Numbered from the stretch's first letter, positions 38,910 through 47,462 are shown. The stretch is 64,000 nt of DNA from an uncultured beta proteobacterium (GCA_903909815.1 CAIVXG010000014.1:124001-188000), one strand, 5' to 3'. The notes: a model not told the origin generated them from the letters alone. Numbers and translations are program-made.

Positions 38910-41202
38910 GGAGCTGCCAGTGAAGGACCGGAGGCGTGAGCTCCAGCGTGGACAAGAATTGTGGCCCCTGGCTGTGCTGACGCATCAGCGCACCCCTTCG
39001 CGGCAACAGCGCTGCCACCAGTTCCAGGCCGGCCGAGCGGCGTTTCATGACGTCAGACGATGTCGCCCCGTCCCGCACCGGCGCGTCGTCGTGGCGTGCG
39101 TTGGCAATCAAGATCCGCACGCCTCGATCTGGCGCGGCAAGCTCTGCGATGAGCTCCAGCTTGATCCGCACGTTGGGCTCAGGTCCACCGTGCTTGACAG
39201 CGTTCGAAAGCAGTTCATTCAGCACCAAGGCCAGCGGCACTGCCTCAGGCTGTACCACGCAGCAGTTGCCAAGACCTGGTGCCACGTCAACGGCGACCGC
39301 TATGTGCCAGATCGATTGAACTCCGTGCGCAACGGCGCACAGCAACTCGCGCAGTTGCACCTCACCCGAGACATCGCGCCCCTGCAAGCCATGGATGGCC
39401 GCGATGCTTTGCACCTGCGCGATCGCCTGAGTGATGGGGCCGGCGCTGCTCGGGTGTCTTTGCACATGCTGTCGCAACACACCGGTCACACCCTGAAGGC
39501 TGTTCTTGACGCGGTGGTGGACTTCGAGCACCAGCGTGTCTCGCAATTGCGCTTCGCGCTCCAGGCGTTGTTGCTCCTGCAGCTTGCGATGGGTGTTGTC
39601 GATCAGGGTGCGCACGTAGTGCGTCACACGTTGCTGTTCGTCGCGCACTTCGGTCAAGGTTCCCAACACCGAAATCAATTCACCGCTCTTGCGCCGACTC
39701 CAGATCTCACCCTGCCACTGCCCGGTGCGTCGAATCGTGTCGAAGACTTCCGCGTAAAAGGCTTCACCATGCTGGTCTGACCGGAACAGCATGGGATGGC
39801 GACCAACAATCTCCTCGGCCGCGTAACCTGTGATCTCGGTAAACGCCTTGTTCACACGCAAGATCCTGTGCTCGGCGTCGGCGACAAACATGCCTTCCTG
39901 ATTTTCAAAGGCGATGGCGGCGATGCGCAAATCTTGTTCCGCCAACTTGCGCGCAGTGATGTCACGCGACATCACGATGAAATGCGGGCCCGCGCTCGGC
40001 AGGTCCGTTGCCATGGGCGACACCGACAACTCGAACCAGACGCGTCCCTGGGGAAGATCCAGCTCGATCTGACGCCCCACCGAAAACCCCTGCTCGTTCG
40101 CCTGCTGTAGCGACGCAAGCACCTCCTTTGCCGCGTCGGGCGGCAGCCTGTCCTTGATCAGGGAGCCCCTCAGATCGGCTTCGGGCGCTACCAGCAGTTG
40201 CGGGTGGTGCGTGAAGATGTTGTGGTAGCGCCCGTCCAGGTCAACTTCGAAAAGCAGATCCGGTATGGCGACGAGCATGGCATCCTGCCGCTTCCTGGCA
40301 AGCAGCAAGTCCGAAATAGTGCGTTCGTGCTCGGCAAAATGCGCTGCCAGCGCCACGCCCACGGTGGACAGCAGCAGCAAAAAGAACCAAAAATGAAGCT
40401 GCTGAGGCTGCAAGCTGTCACTGGAATAGAACCCGGCCCCATGATGCGAACCCAGCACCCCCTGTAACGCCGCCATGAGCAGCACCAAAGCGACACCGGT
40501 CAATCCGGCGCGCACCGCAATCCAGGCGACGATCAAAAACATCCAGTAGTCGCCCACCACCGCGCCCACGGTCGAAGCGAACCAGTTGAAGTGGGAAATT
40601 TGGCCGACCATGAAGGCCAGAAGAAATGCCAGGGCCAACTCCAGCGTGCGCGCAGAAAACACCGGTCGTGCAATCATGGTTCGCCCAACCAGCAGCACCG
40701 GCGTCAGCAGCACGATGCCGAGCACATCGCCCATCCACCAGCGCAGAACACTCACGGCAAAATTAGCGTCGCTGATCGCTCCCGCCAGGCGCAGCGCCAC
40801 CGCACCCGCCAAGGCGCCCGCCGCCGCCGCGACAAATCCGCCAAGAATCATGACGCGAAAATAGTCGCTCAGGCGCTCGAGCCGGACCGAGAACGTGCCA
40901 CGGTGCTGGATCAGCCAGAACCCGACCATCGCCTCCATCGCGTTGGTGCCAGCAAGGCCAAGAGCGCCCCACACCGAGCCATGCGGATCGGACCCGTTGG
41001 CCAAGGCCGAGCCGATCAGGACACTCAGCGCATAGCGCCTGCCCCCCAGCAGCAAGGCCGTCAAGGCGAACCCGGCGGGCGGCCAGAAGATGCTGGGCGC
41101 GCCATTTCCCGACAGGTAAGCCAGGCTCGCCCTGGACAGGACCGCATAGACCAGCGCCACGGCGCAGATCTTCAGCCACCCCTGCACGCGCGGCGGGTTC
41201 AT
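38902..41202 (-). CDS. MASE1-PAS-PAS sensor histidine kinase
   Basis: 766 residues from the ATG at 41202 (a TTG 21 bp upstream is possible). The N-terminal MASE1 domain has about eight membrane helices (residues 10-300). Two PAS domains follow (about 305-430 and 435-555), the second with FVADAEHRILRVNKAF and a PAC tail. The kinase core is of the HisKA_2/HWE-related type: EVHHRVKNSLQGV is the phospho-acceptor box and LNELLSNAVKHG the ATP-binding N-box. It forms an overlapping operon with the ANTAR regulator. The signal is unknown. Confidence 0.85.
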   Translation of the reverse strand: MNPPRVQGWLKICAVALVYAVLSRASLAYLSGNGAPSIFWPPAGFALTALLLGGRRYALSVLIGSALANGSDPHGSVWGALGLAGTNAMEAMVGFWLIQHRGTFSVRLERLSDYFRVMILGGFVAAAAGALAGAVALRLAGAISDANFAVSVLRWWMGDVLGIVLLTPVLLVGRTMIARPVFSARTLELALAFLLAFMVGQISHFNWFASTVGAVVGDYWMFLIVAWIAVRAGLTGVALVLLMAALQGVLGSHHGAGFYSSDSLQPQQLHFWFFLLLLSTVGVALAAHFAEHERTISDLLLARKRQDAMLVAIPDLLFEVDLDGRYHNIFTHHPQLLVAPEADLRGSLIKDRLPPDAAKEVLASLQQANEQGFSVGRQIELDLPQGRVWFELSVSPMATDLPSAGPHFIVMSRDITARKLAEQDLRIAAIAFENQEGMFVADAEHRILRVNKAFTEITGYAAEEIVGRHPMLFRSDQHGEAFYAEVFDTIRRTGQWQGEIWSRRKSGELISVLGTLTEVRDEQQRVTHYVRTLIDNTHRKLQEQQRLEREAQLRDTLVLEVHHRVKNSLQGVTGVLRQHVQRHPSSAGPITQAIAQVQSIAAIHGLQGRDVSGEVQLRELLCAVAHGVQSIWHIAVAVDVAPGLGNCCVVQPEAVPLALVLNELLSNAVKHGGPEPNVRIKLELIAELAAPDRGVRILIANARHDDAPVRDGATSSDVMKRRSAGLELVAALLPRRGALMRQHSQGPQFLSTLELTPPVLHWQLHD

Positions 41203-41290
41203 GGGATGGACAAGGTTGGTCAAGGCTGGAACGGAGTGAGTAGGGCCAGGGTGTTATACCGCAAGCGTTCGGGTTCGCCCGCCGCCCGGC

Positions 41291-41590
41291 TCAGCCGCCG
41301 CCGCGCTGCATGTGCAGATCAAAGCGCTGCATGAAGGCTTGGCGCTGCGCCTCGCCAAAGCCCTCAAACAAAAAACGCACATGCAGTCGCGGCATGCGAA
41401 TCAGGGCGATGCGCAGGGGCTCGCCCACGCGCCAGCACAATTCAAGCGTGGCGCCGTCGCATACGACGCTGGCCTGGCCCGGGCGCAGCTGATAGGGGTG
41501 CGCGCCTATGGCCGAGGGCAGCCAGCGCAACCAGTCGCGCTCGGTGCAGCCCAGCTCGCGTGCGAATTGCGCCGGATAGTAGGACTGCAT
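41291..41590 (-). CDS. Conserved small protein of the aldehyde oxidoreductase operon
   Basis: 99 residues, not recognised. It is soluble, with an aromatic start (YYPAQFARELGCTERDW), two cysteines, a beta-rich middle (ASVVCDGATLELCWRVG), and a basic amphipathic C-terminus ending in GGG. It lies 32 bp after the MoaD-like gene on the same strand and is the last gene of the operon. That position suggests a role in tungsten-cofactor assembly or enzyme maturation, but this is inference from context only. No zinc or Fe-S motif is visible. Confidence 0.6.
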   Translation of the reverse strand: MQSYYPAQFARELGCTERDWLRWLPSAIGAHPYQLRPGQASVVCDGATLELCWRVGEPLRIALIRMPRLHVRFLFEGFGEAQRQAFMQRFDLHMQRGGG

Positions 41591-41622
41591 GAAGCAGAAT
41601 CGGCAACAGGCGGGGCCGCGCC

Positions 41623-41877
41623 TCAGCCTCCGGCAATCGGTGGCCAGATCGCCAGCGCATCGCCCTCTTGCAGCCGGTGCTCGCTCCGGTGTTCAGGCGC
41701 AATGTAGGTGCCATTCACAAGCACCAAGTGCACCAGTTTGTCGGGCAGACTGTAGCGCTGCACCATCTGGGTGATGGTCGTGCGCTCGGGTAACTCCAAC
41801 TCCACCACGTTGCCGTCGCGCCCCTGCGTGGGCAAATAGTCGGTGAGAGAGGCGAACAGCTTGAACTGGATCTTCAT
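41623..41877 (-). CDS. MoaD-like sulfur-carrier protein of the aldehyde oxidoreductase operon
   Basis: 84 residues. A ubiquitin-fold protein ending in the Gly-Gly tail that MoaD proteins use to carry thiocarboxylate sulfur into molybdopterin. Start ATG at 41877 overlaps the stop of the flavin subunit gene as ATGA. It is a paralogue of the MoaD encoded at 54978-55229, with little similarity beyond the fold and tail. Operon-linked MoaD paralogues accompany tungsten aldehyde oxidoreductases elsewhere, so a dedicated role in that cofactor is likely but unproven. Confidence 0.82.
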   Translation of the reverse strand: MKIQFKLFASLTDYLPTQGRDGNVVELELPERTTITQMVQRYSLPDKLVHLVLVNGTYIAPEHRSEHRLQEGDALAIWPPIAGG

Positions 41878-43148
41878 CGGCGCCGCTCGTCCTGTGCACC
41901 GCTCCAGGCGCTCGCACCCTGAGCGCTGGCCAGATACGCGAGCATGAGTTGGGTCGGGTCCCGCAACAAGCTGTCCTTCCACGCGCCCAGAGCGATCTGG
42001 CCTTCGACCAGACCGCGCATCGCGCCCACATGTTCGGTCCAGCCGACCGAGTTGCAACCCACCAGAACGTCGCCCTTGAACTGCAGACTCAGATGCCGAC
42101 CATTCGCCCTGTCAGTGAGTTCGACATGCTCGCCGCCGGCAACGCCTTCCCAATTGCCGAAGCTGGTGGAAATCAACCCCAGCGTATCCAGCACATTGAT
42201 CTGGGTCACGCCCTTGAGCGCTGCGCCCTGGCCCACCATGTTCAGCGCCGCCACCCGGGCCTGCTCGGCGGCATTCGGCTGGATCGCACTGATGATGGTT
42301 TTGCCGCTTACCTTGTCGAAAGCCTCGGCGCAGTCGCCCGCCGCATAGATGCCGGGCACATTGGTCTGCAAGTATTGATCGGTGAGTACGCCCTGAAGGC
42401 AGTTGATGCCCGAATTCTCCAGAAAGACGATGGCCGGTTTGACGCCGGTGGCGCTGATCACCAGGTCCGCCGCCACATGGCGGCCGTCGGACAGGCGCAC
42501 GCGCAACGGGCTGGCGACCTCGATTGCCTCCACCCGCGTGCCAGTGAACACTTCGACGCCCTTGGCCTCGCACCAGTCGCGGATCATGCCGCCGGCGGTC
42601 GGTCCCATCATGCGCGGCACCATGCGGTCGCCCATTTCGACCACGCTCAAGTGCACGCCGCGCTCGGCCAGCGCCTCCATGATGATGCAGCCGATGAAGC
42701 CCGCGCCCATCTGAAGCACCCGTGCGCCGGGCACGGCCAGTGCCATGATGGCGCGCGCGTCTTCCAAGGTCCAGCAGGAGTGCACGCCGGCGCAGTCAAT
42801 GCCGGGAATGGGCGCGCGCGCCGGTTGTGAGCCTGTCGCAATCAACAGCCGATCGAAGGAAAGCGTCTGCCCATTGTCCAACGTGACCCTGCGCGCCGCG
42901 GCATCGACGCCTTTCGCGCGCGCGTGAATGAGCTTTATCTTCAGATCATCGAAGTGCGTCAAACCCTTGCGCAAATAGGTTCCGCTCTCGCCAATGCGTC
43001 CCATGAGCAGATAGGGAATCGCCATGCGCGAGTATGGCGGCTCGCTCTCTTCGCCGATCAGGGTGATACTGTCGCTGGGCGCGTGCTTGCGAATCGTTTC
43101 AGCGGCGATGACGCCGGCTGGGCCGGCTCCGAGAATGACGTGGTGCAT
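41874..43148 (-). CDS. aorC: Aldehyde oxidoreductase, FAD/NAD(P)-binding subunit
   Basis: 424 residues from the ATG at 43148. A pyridine-nucleotide-disulfide oxidoreductase fold: FAD motif ILGAGPAGVIAAETI (residues 4-18), NAD motif QMGAGFIGCIIMEALAERG near 150, and the second FAD motif GIYAAGDCAEAFD near 280. It would pass electrons from the Fe-S subunit to NAD. The frame is open a further 39 codons upstream into the end of aorB, but no conserved residues lie there. It follows aorB after a terminator-like hairpin and overlaps the MoaD-like gene. Confidence 0.85.
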   Translation of the reverse strand: MHHVILGAGPAGVIAAETIRKHAPSDSITLIGEESEPPYSRMAIPYLLMGRIGESGTYLRKGLTHFDDLKIKLIHARAKGVDAAARRVTLDNGQTLSFDRLLIATGSQPARAPIPGIDCAGVHSCWTLEDARAIMALAVPGARVLQMGAGFIGCIIMEALAERGVHLSVVEMGDRMVPRMMGPTAGGMIRDWCEAKGVEVFTGTRVEAIEVASPLRVRLSDGRHVAADLVISATGVKPAIVFLENSGINCLQGVLTDQYLQTNVPGIYAAGDCAEAFDKVSGKTIISAIQPNAAEQARVAALNMVGQGAALKGVTQINVLDTLGLISTSFGNWEGVAGGEHVELTDRANGRHLSLQFKGDVLVGCNSVGWTEHVGAMRGLVEGQIALGAWKDSLLRDPTQLMLAYLASAQGASAWSGAQDERRR

Positions 43149-43158
43149 GAAGGTCTCC

Positions 43159-43190
43159 AAAAAAGAAGAGCGGCCACTGGTGGCCGCTCT
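43159..43190 (-). terminator. Intrinsic terminator-like hairpin inside the aldehyde oxidoreductase operon
   Basis: AGAGCGGCCAC and GTGGCCGCTCT form a perfect 11-bp inverted repeat between aorB and aorC, followed on the minus strand by TCTTTTTTGG. Partial termination here would give less aorC mRNA than aorAB mRNA. Confidence 0.75.
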
Positions 43191-43210
43191 GTGTTGCTTT
43201 CGGCTCGCCC

Positions 43211-45058
43211 TTACAGCCCCAGGCGTGCCTTGGTTGCGGCCGTGGGTCGGCCCTGCGGATCCCAACCACGTGCTTCATAGTACTTGGGCAGCATCTTGGC
43301 CAACTCGTTCACCCGCCCCTTCGCGGGACCGGTCTTGCAACCCTCGTTCAGCAGCCGCGGAGGCAGCGAGTCGTCCTTCTCGGTGAAGCCAGCCCGGTTG
43401 TTGAATTCGCGCTCCATGTTCCAGATACGCTCGCCGATCTTGGCCAGTTCCTCGATCGTGTAGGCCTCGCTGCAGGCCGCCGAGATTTGTGGTGCCAGGT
43501 CCTGCAAGCCCCAGGCAAAGGTAGTGAAGATGCACAGTCCGGAGGAATCAAAAGCGGCGGTGGCGTCCTGGAACGCCTTCACCAATTCGGGCTTTCCTTC
43601 GGACTCCAGCGGATCCGTCTTCACCGGGATGCCCAGCACCTCGGAGGCGATGGTGTAGCCACGCAGATGGCAGCCACCGCGGTTCGACGTGGCGTAGGCC
43701 AGGCCTATGCCCTGGATGGCACGTCCGTCGTAGGCCGGGAACTCCTGGCCCTTGGAACTCATGCTCAGCTCCGGGTGTCCATACTTGGCCGTGAGGCGCT
43801 TGGATCCCTGGCCGATTTCCTTTCCAAAGCCGCGTCCGTTGATGGTTTCTTCCGCCAGAAATGCCAGGGTATGGGCCGAGCCAAACTTGGCGTCAATGCC
43901 AATCTGCTCCTTGGTCAGAACGCCCATCTCGTACAGCTCCATCACCGCACCCACGGTGGCGCCGAAGCTGATGGGGTCGATGCCCTCCTCGTTGCACAGC
44001 AGATTGGCATATTGCAGCGCCTCCAGGTCGTTCACACCGTTTGCCGCGCCCAGAGCCCAGGCCGCTTCGTACTCGAGTCCGCCGTTGGCGCCACGGTACT
44101 GAGGCTTGTTCACGATCGTGAAGTGTGTCTCGTCCATCTTGCTGACGCGACCGCAGGCAATAGTGCAGCCAAAGCAGGCCTGGTTCGTCACCAGGTGCTT
44201 CTTGCCGTCGGTCTTGCGCGGCGTGGCCATGGCTTCGGCACCGATGTCCTTGGCGCCTTCAAACTGGTTGTCGCGGTGATTGCGCGTCGGCAAGGCGCCG
44301 ACTTCATTGATCACGCTCATCAGCACCTGCGTGCCAAAAGCCGGCAGCCCCTGACCCGTGACGCCGTTGTCGGCCAGTACCTTCTTGCCCGCCTTCACCG
44401 CCGCCATAAAGGCCTTGGGGTCGCGGATATTGCCCACACCCAGGGTGCCGCGCACGGCAATGGCCTTGAGATTCTTGCTGCCCATGACGGCGCCCACGCC
44501 GGAGCGGCCGGCGGCTCGGTGCAGGTCATTCACCACGGCCGCAAACAGCACGCCGTTCTCACCCGCCTTGCCGATGCTGGAGACGCGCGTGAGGGGGTCC
44601 TGCAAACTCTTCTTCAGCGTCTCCTCGGTCTCCCACACGCTTTTGCCCCACAGGTGGGAAGCGTCGCGCAGTTCCGCCACATCGTCAAACACATACAGGT
44701 ACACCGGCTTGGCCGACTTGCCTTCGAAGATGACCATATCCCAGCCGGCCATCTTGAACTCTGCGCCCCAGTAGCCACCCGAATTGGAGCACGCGATGGC
44801 GCCAGTAAGCGGCCCTTTGGTGATGACGGTGTAGCGCCCGCCGGTGGAGGCCATGGTGCCGGTGAGCGGACCCGTGGCCCAGATGATCTTGTTCTCGGAC
44901 GACAGCGGGTCGACTTTCGCGTCAACTTCGTCCACAAAGTACTTGGTCCCCAGGCCTCGCGAGCCGATGTAGGCCTGCGCCCATTCCATGTTGAGAGGTT
45001 CGGACTTGACGGTGCCCGCAGTCAAATTGACGCGGAGGATTTTTCCTGCCCATGACAT
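43211..45058 (-). CDS. aorB: Aldehyde:ferredoxin oxidoreductase, tungsten catalytic subunit
   Basis: 615 residues, the usual AOR length. It oxidises aldehydes to carboxylic acids (and can run in reverse) at a tungsto-bispterin centre. The N-terminal AOR domain starts WAGKILRVNLTAG and has ATGPLTGTMASTGGRY; the [4Fe-4S] ligands are C295, C298, C302 in CFGCTIACGR and a distal Cys near residue 505 (SSGLCIF). The helical C-terminal domains bind the second pterin. It lies 12 bp after aorA. The family can hold molybdenum or tungsten, and the close AOR resemblance favours tungsten. Confidence 0.93.
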   Translation of the reverse strand: MSWAGKILRVNLTAGTVKSEPLNMEWAQAYIGSRGLGTKYFVDEVDAKVDPLSSENKIIWATGPLTGTMASTGGRYTVITKGPLTGAIACSNSGGYWGAEFKMAGWDMVIFEGKSAKPVYLYVFDDVAELRDASHLWGKSVWETEETLKKSLQDPLTRVSSIGKAGENGVLFAAVVNDLHRAAGRSGVGAVMGSKNLKAIAVRGTLGVGNIRDPKAFMAAVKAGKKVLADNGVTGQGLPAFGTQVLMSVINEVGALPTRNHRDNQFEGAKDIGAEAMATPRKTDGKKHLVTNQACFGCTIACGRVSKMDETHFTIVNKPQYRGANGGLEYEAAWALGAANGVNDLEALQYANLLCNEEGIDPISFGATVGAVMELYEMGVLTKEQIGIDAKFGSAHTLAFLAEETINGRGFGKEIGQGSKRLTAKYGHPELSMSSKGQEFPAYDGRAIQGIGLAYATSNRGGCHLRGYTIASEVLGIPVKTDPLESEGKPELVKAFQDATAAFDSSGLCIFTTFAWGLQDLAPQISAACSEAYTIEELAKIGERIWNMEREFNNRAGFTEKDDSLPPRLLNEGCKTGPAKGRVNELAKMLPKYYEARGWDPQGRPTAATKARLGL

Positions 45059-45070
45059 GATGTGTGCTCC

Positions 45071-45547
45071 TTAAGCGGCTGAAGGTTGATTGCCAAGCTT
45101 GTCGGCCCATTGAGCCATCTTGCCCAAGCCGGTCCAGTTGGCATCAATGAAGGTGATGGCGCCGGTCGGGCAGGCCTCGGCACAGGCGGGTTCGCCGCCG
45201 CACAGGTCACACTTTTGTACCTTGCCGGTGTCGGCTACATAGTTGATCGTGCCAAATGGGCAGGCGATGGTGCAGACCTTGCAACCGACGCACGTGGCCT
45301 CGTTCACCACCTTGGCTCCCGTCGCCTTGTCCACGGTGATCGCCTCCACCGGACAGGCGTGCAGGCACCAGGCCTCATCGCACTGGGTGCAGGTGTAGGG
45401 CACTTTCTTGCCCGTGTGATGGAAATCGAACACCTTGATGCGCGACTTGGCGGTAGCGAACGTGCCGTAGTTCTCGAACGAACAGGCCATCTCGCACTGC
45501 AAGCAGCCAGTGCATTTGTCCGGGTTGATATGCAAGACCTTCTGCAT
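45071..45547 (-). CDS. aorA: Aldehyde oxidoreductase, polyferredoxin-like subunit
   Basis: 158 residues with sixteen cysteines arranged for four [4Fe-4S] clusters: CTGCLQCEMAC, CTQCDEAWCLHACP, CVGCKVCTIACP and CDLCGGEPACAEACP. There is no signal peptide, so the protein is cytoplasmic. It belongs to the HycB/DmsB-like group and would carry electrons between AorB and AorC. A strong AGGAGAGAG site precedes the ATG. It is the first gene of the operon, divergent from the GAF regulator gene. In Aromatoleum the homologous subunit polymerises into filaments. Confidence 0.9.
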   Translation of the reverse strand: MQKVLHINPDKCTGCLQCEMACSFENYGTFATAKSRIKVFDFHHTGKKVPYTCTQCDEAWCLHACPVEAITVDKATGAKVVNEATCVGCKVCTIACPFGTINYVADTGKVQKCDLCGGEPACAEACPTGAITFIDANWTGLGKMAQWADKLGNQPSAA

Positions 45548-45749
45548 GTCTCTCTCCTATGAAGTACTTTGCCTATGAATGAAACTGCATAGGCATTGTT
45601 GGTCGCGTCGCGCGTTCCCGCCCTAGGGACAACCCTAGTCGGGTATCGTGGCCGCGACAAAATTCTCAAAATGCGACAGTGCGTCGGGCTCGACGAAGAC
45701 GCGGGCATAGGGAATACTCCGCATTCAACGTCTCGGTATCCCACCTTAC
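45548..45749. promoter_or_regulatory. Divergent control region of the aldehyde oxidoreductase operon
   Basis: 202 bp between aorA (-) and the regulator gene (+). It holds CTAGGG-ACAA-CCCTAG (45623-45638), a perfect 6-bp inverted repeat with a 4-bp spacer, followed by ACCC/GGGT symmetry, which is a reasonable operator. A CCTATG/CATAGG inverted repeat lies in the aorA leader. I looked for a sigma-54 -24/-12 element and did not find a convincing one. Confidence 0.45.
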
Positions 45750-46889
45750 ATGGCATCCACCTTCATTTCTTCCATCGACGACCGTCTGCAACGCATCGGG
45801 CGGGCGCGACAGCAGGTACTGCACCAGAGCACGGTGCTGGATCCGGTGCTGATTGAGCCCTGGATCCTGCGCTCATGGCAGCGCTGCTTGGCCCTGGGCC
45901 TGCATCCAGCGCGGCGCGTGAACTTTGATGCTGTCTCGAAAGTCGAGATGCGCCACACCGAAGAGGCGAATCGCCATCTGGTGCAAGCCGCTCGACCGGT
46001 GCTAGAGCATCTGGGCCGCGCCATGCTGGACACGGGCTACTTTGCGATCCTGACAAATCAAGACGGCATCGTGATCGACGCCCACGGCCCGATCGACCGC
46101 GGCGATCGGCGCGCCGACCTCATCACCCGCGTTGGGGTCGACCTTTCCGAAGCGGCCGTGGGTACCACGGCAATTGGTGCGGCGCTGAGCGAGTTAGCGC
46201 CAGTATGGTTACACCGGGGCGAGCACTTTTTCAACGACACCTCGGTCTACAGTTGTGCCGGAGCACCGTTGTTCGGCCCGGATGGCATGTGCGTAGGAAT
46301 GCTGGACTTGACGGGTGTGCAGGCACTGGAACGACCGGAGCTGCGCCACCTGGTGGTGCATGCCGCGCGCCAGATTGAAAACGCGCTCACCTTGCGGCAG
46401 GCGCATGCCGTGCTGCTGCGTCTGAACTGGCCCGGCCGCGCCCTGGGCGAAGAGTCGGACGGGTTGATTGGATTGAACGCCGACGGCGGTATCGTTTGCT
46501 CGAATACGGCGGCGCGCCAACTCCTGCCTGAACTCAACCAGCGCCGCGCGAGCCCTTGGCACAGCAGCGAACTTTTTGCACTGCCGTTTGCACTGCTTTT
46601 TGACGCTGCAAATCAGGATGCGCAGGCGAAGGAGATCCCCTTGTGGTCGGGCTTGCGGCTACAAGGGGTGGCCAGCAACCGCCGTCGCGACCGCAGTCCT
46701 GAAGTTCGCACGCCCAGTCCATGGCAACCGCTGTCAGCGCAGAACTCCCCATTGAAAGACATTCAGGCAGCACTCATCCGAACGGCAGTACAGGAGGCCA
46801 TGGGCAACGTCACGCAGGCGGCGCGCAAGCTTGGGATCAGCCGGGCCACGGTTTACCGCACGTTGCGGCCTCAAGTTGCAAAGGCTTGA
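45750..46889 (+). CDS. GAF / Fis-type HTH regulator without an AAA+ domain (AcoR-like)
   Basis: 379 residues. The N-terminus (from LIEPWILRSWQRCLALGL) and GAF domain (about 70-210, with ILTNQDGIVIDAHG and GVDLSEAAVGTTAIG) are those of AcoR-type activators of sigma-54 promoters. The C-terminus (about 335-379) is the Fis-type helix-turn-helix: LIRTAVQEAMGNVTQAARKLG then SRATVYRTL. The central AAA+ ATPase, with its Walker motif and GAFTGA loop, is missing; a PAS-like segment (LIGLNADGGIVCSNTAA) takes its place. It therefore should not activate sigma-54 polymerase. The divergent position makes it the likely regulator of aorABC. Its 3' end overlaps the quinone reductase gene by 19 bp. Confidence 0.85.
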   Translation: MASTFISSIDDRLQRIGRARQQVLHQSTVLDPVLIEPWILRSWQRCLALGLHPARRVNFDAVSKVEMRHTEEANRHLVQAARPVLEHLGRAMLDTGYFAILTNQDGIVIDAHGPIDRGDRRADLITRVGVDLSEAAVGTTAIGAALSELAPVWLHRGEHFFNDTSVYSCAGAPLFGPDGMCVGMLDLTGVQALERPELRHLVVHAARQIENALTLRQAHAVLLRLNWPGRALGEESDGLIGLNADGGIVCSNTAARQLLPELNQRRASPWHSSELFALPFALLFDAANQDAQAKEIPLWSGLRLQGVASNRRRDRSPEVRTPSPWQPLSAQNSPLKDIQAALIRTAVQEAMGNVTQAARKLGISRATVYRTLRPQVAKA

Positions 46890-47455
46890 AGGCCCAGCGC
46901 CATGGCCCGCGACAGCCAGCCTTCGCGCTGCACTGCCGACGAACCTTGCACGGGCGAGAACTCCGTGATGCGCGTGATTTTGATGCCACAAAAACCCAGG
47001 ATGGTATGCCTCATTTGCTGGTGCCCAGGCCGGTGCCAGACCCACCGGTAGTACCAGCCGGGGGTATCCATGGTGACCAGCAATTGCGCGGTGCGTCCGG
47101 TCAAGAGCTTATCCCAGCGGGAAGACTGCTTGCGGTACTTGTACGCAAAACCAGGCTGCAGCGTCCGGTCAAAGAATCCCTTGAGCAACGCGGGCATGGA
47201 ACCCCACCAGTTGGGATAGACAAACACCAGATGTTCGGCCCAGGCGATGTCCTGTTGCGCCGCCTGTAGGTCAGGCTCCAACGGCTGCTCTGCACCCAAC
47301 CCCTGATGCAGTATGGGGTCAAACTTTTGCTCATGCAGATTGATTCGACGCACCTGAGCCGATGTCGCCTGCGCCCCTGCCTCATATGCATCGGCCAGGG
47401 CATGGCACAGGCTTTTGACGTCGGGATGGCCCTGAATGATAAGAATCTTCTTCAT
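46871..47455 (-). CDS. Flavodoxin-fold NAD(P)H:quinone oxidoreductase (NQO1/KefF family)
   Basis: 194 residues from the ATG at 47455. FMN or FAD enzymes of this family make two-electron reductions of quinones and related electrophiles. The start KKILIIQGHPD with LCHALADAY, the block WAEHLVFVYPNWWGSMPALLKGFFDR and the central LLVTMDTPGWYYRW are family features. It lies 7 bp after the DUF4345 gene, so the two are translated together from the TetR-controlled promoter. The physiological substrate is unknown. Confidence 0.85.
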   Translation of the reverse strand: MKKILIIQGHPDVKSLCHALADAYEAGAQATSAQVRRINLHEQKFDPILHQGLGAEQPLEPDLQAAQQDIAWAEHLVFVYPNWWGSMPALLKGFFDRTLQPGFAYKYRKQSSRWDKLLTGRTAQLLVTMDTPGWYYRWVWHRPGHQQMRHTILGFCGIKITRITEFSPVQGSSAVQREGWLSRAMALGLQAFAT

Positions 47456-47462
47456 ACGTCTC

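Noticed and set aside
45548-45749. A sigma-54 promoter for the aldehyde oxidoreductase operon
   Set aside because: Expected if the AcoR-like regulator were a true sigma-54 activator, but I found no convincing TGGCAC-N5-TTGC element, and the regulator has no AAA+ domain.
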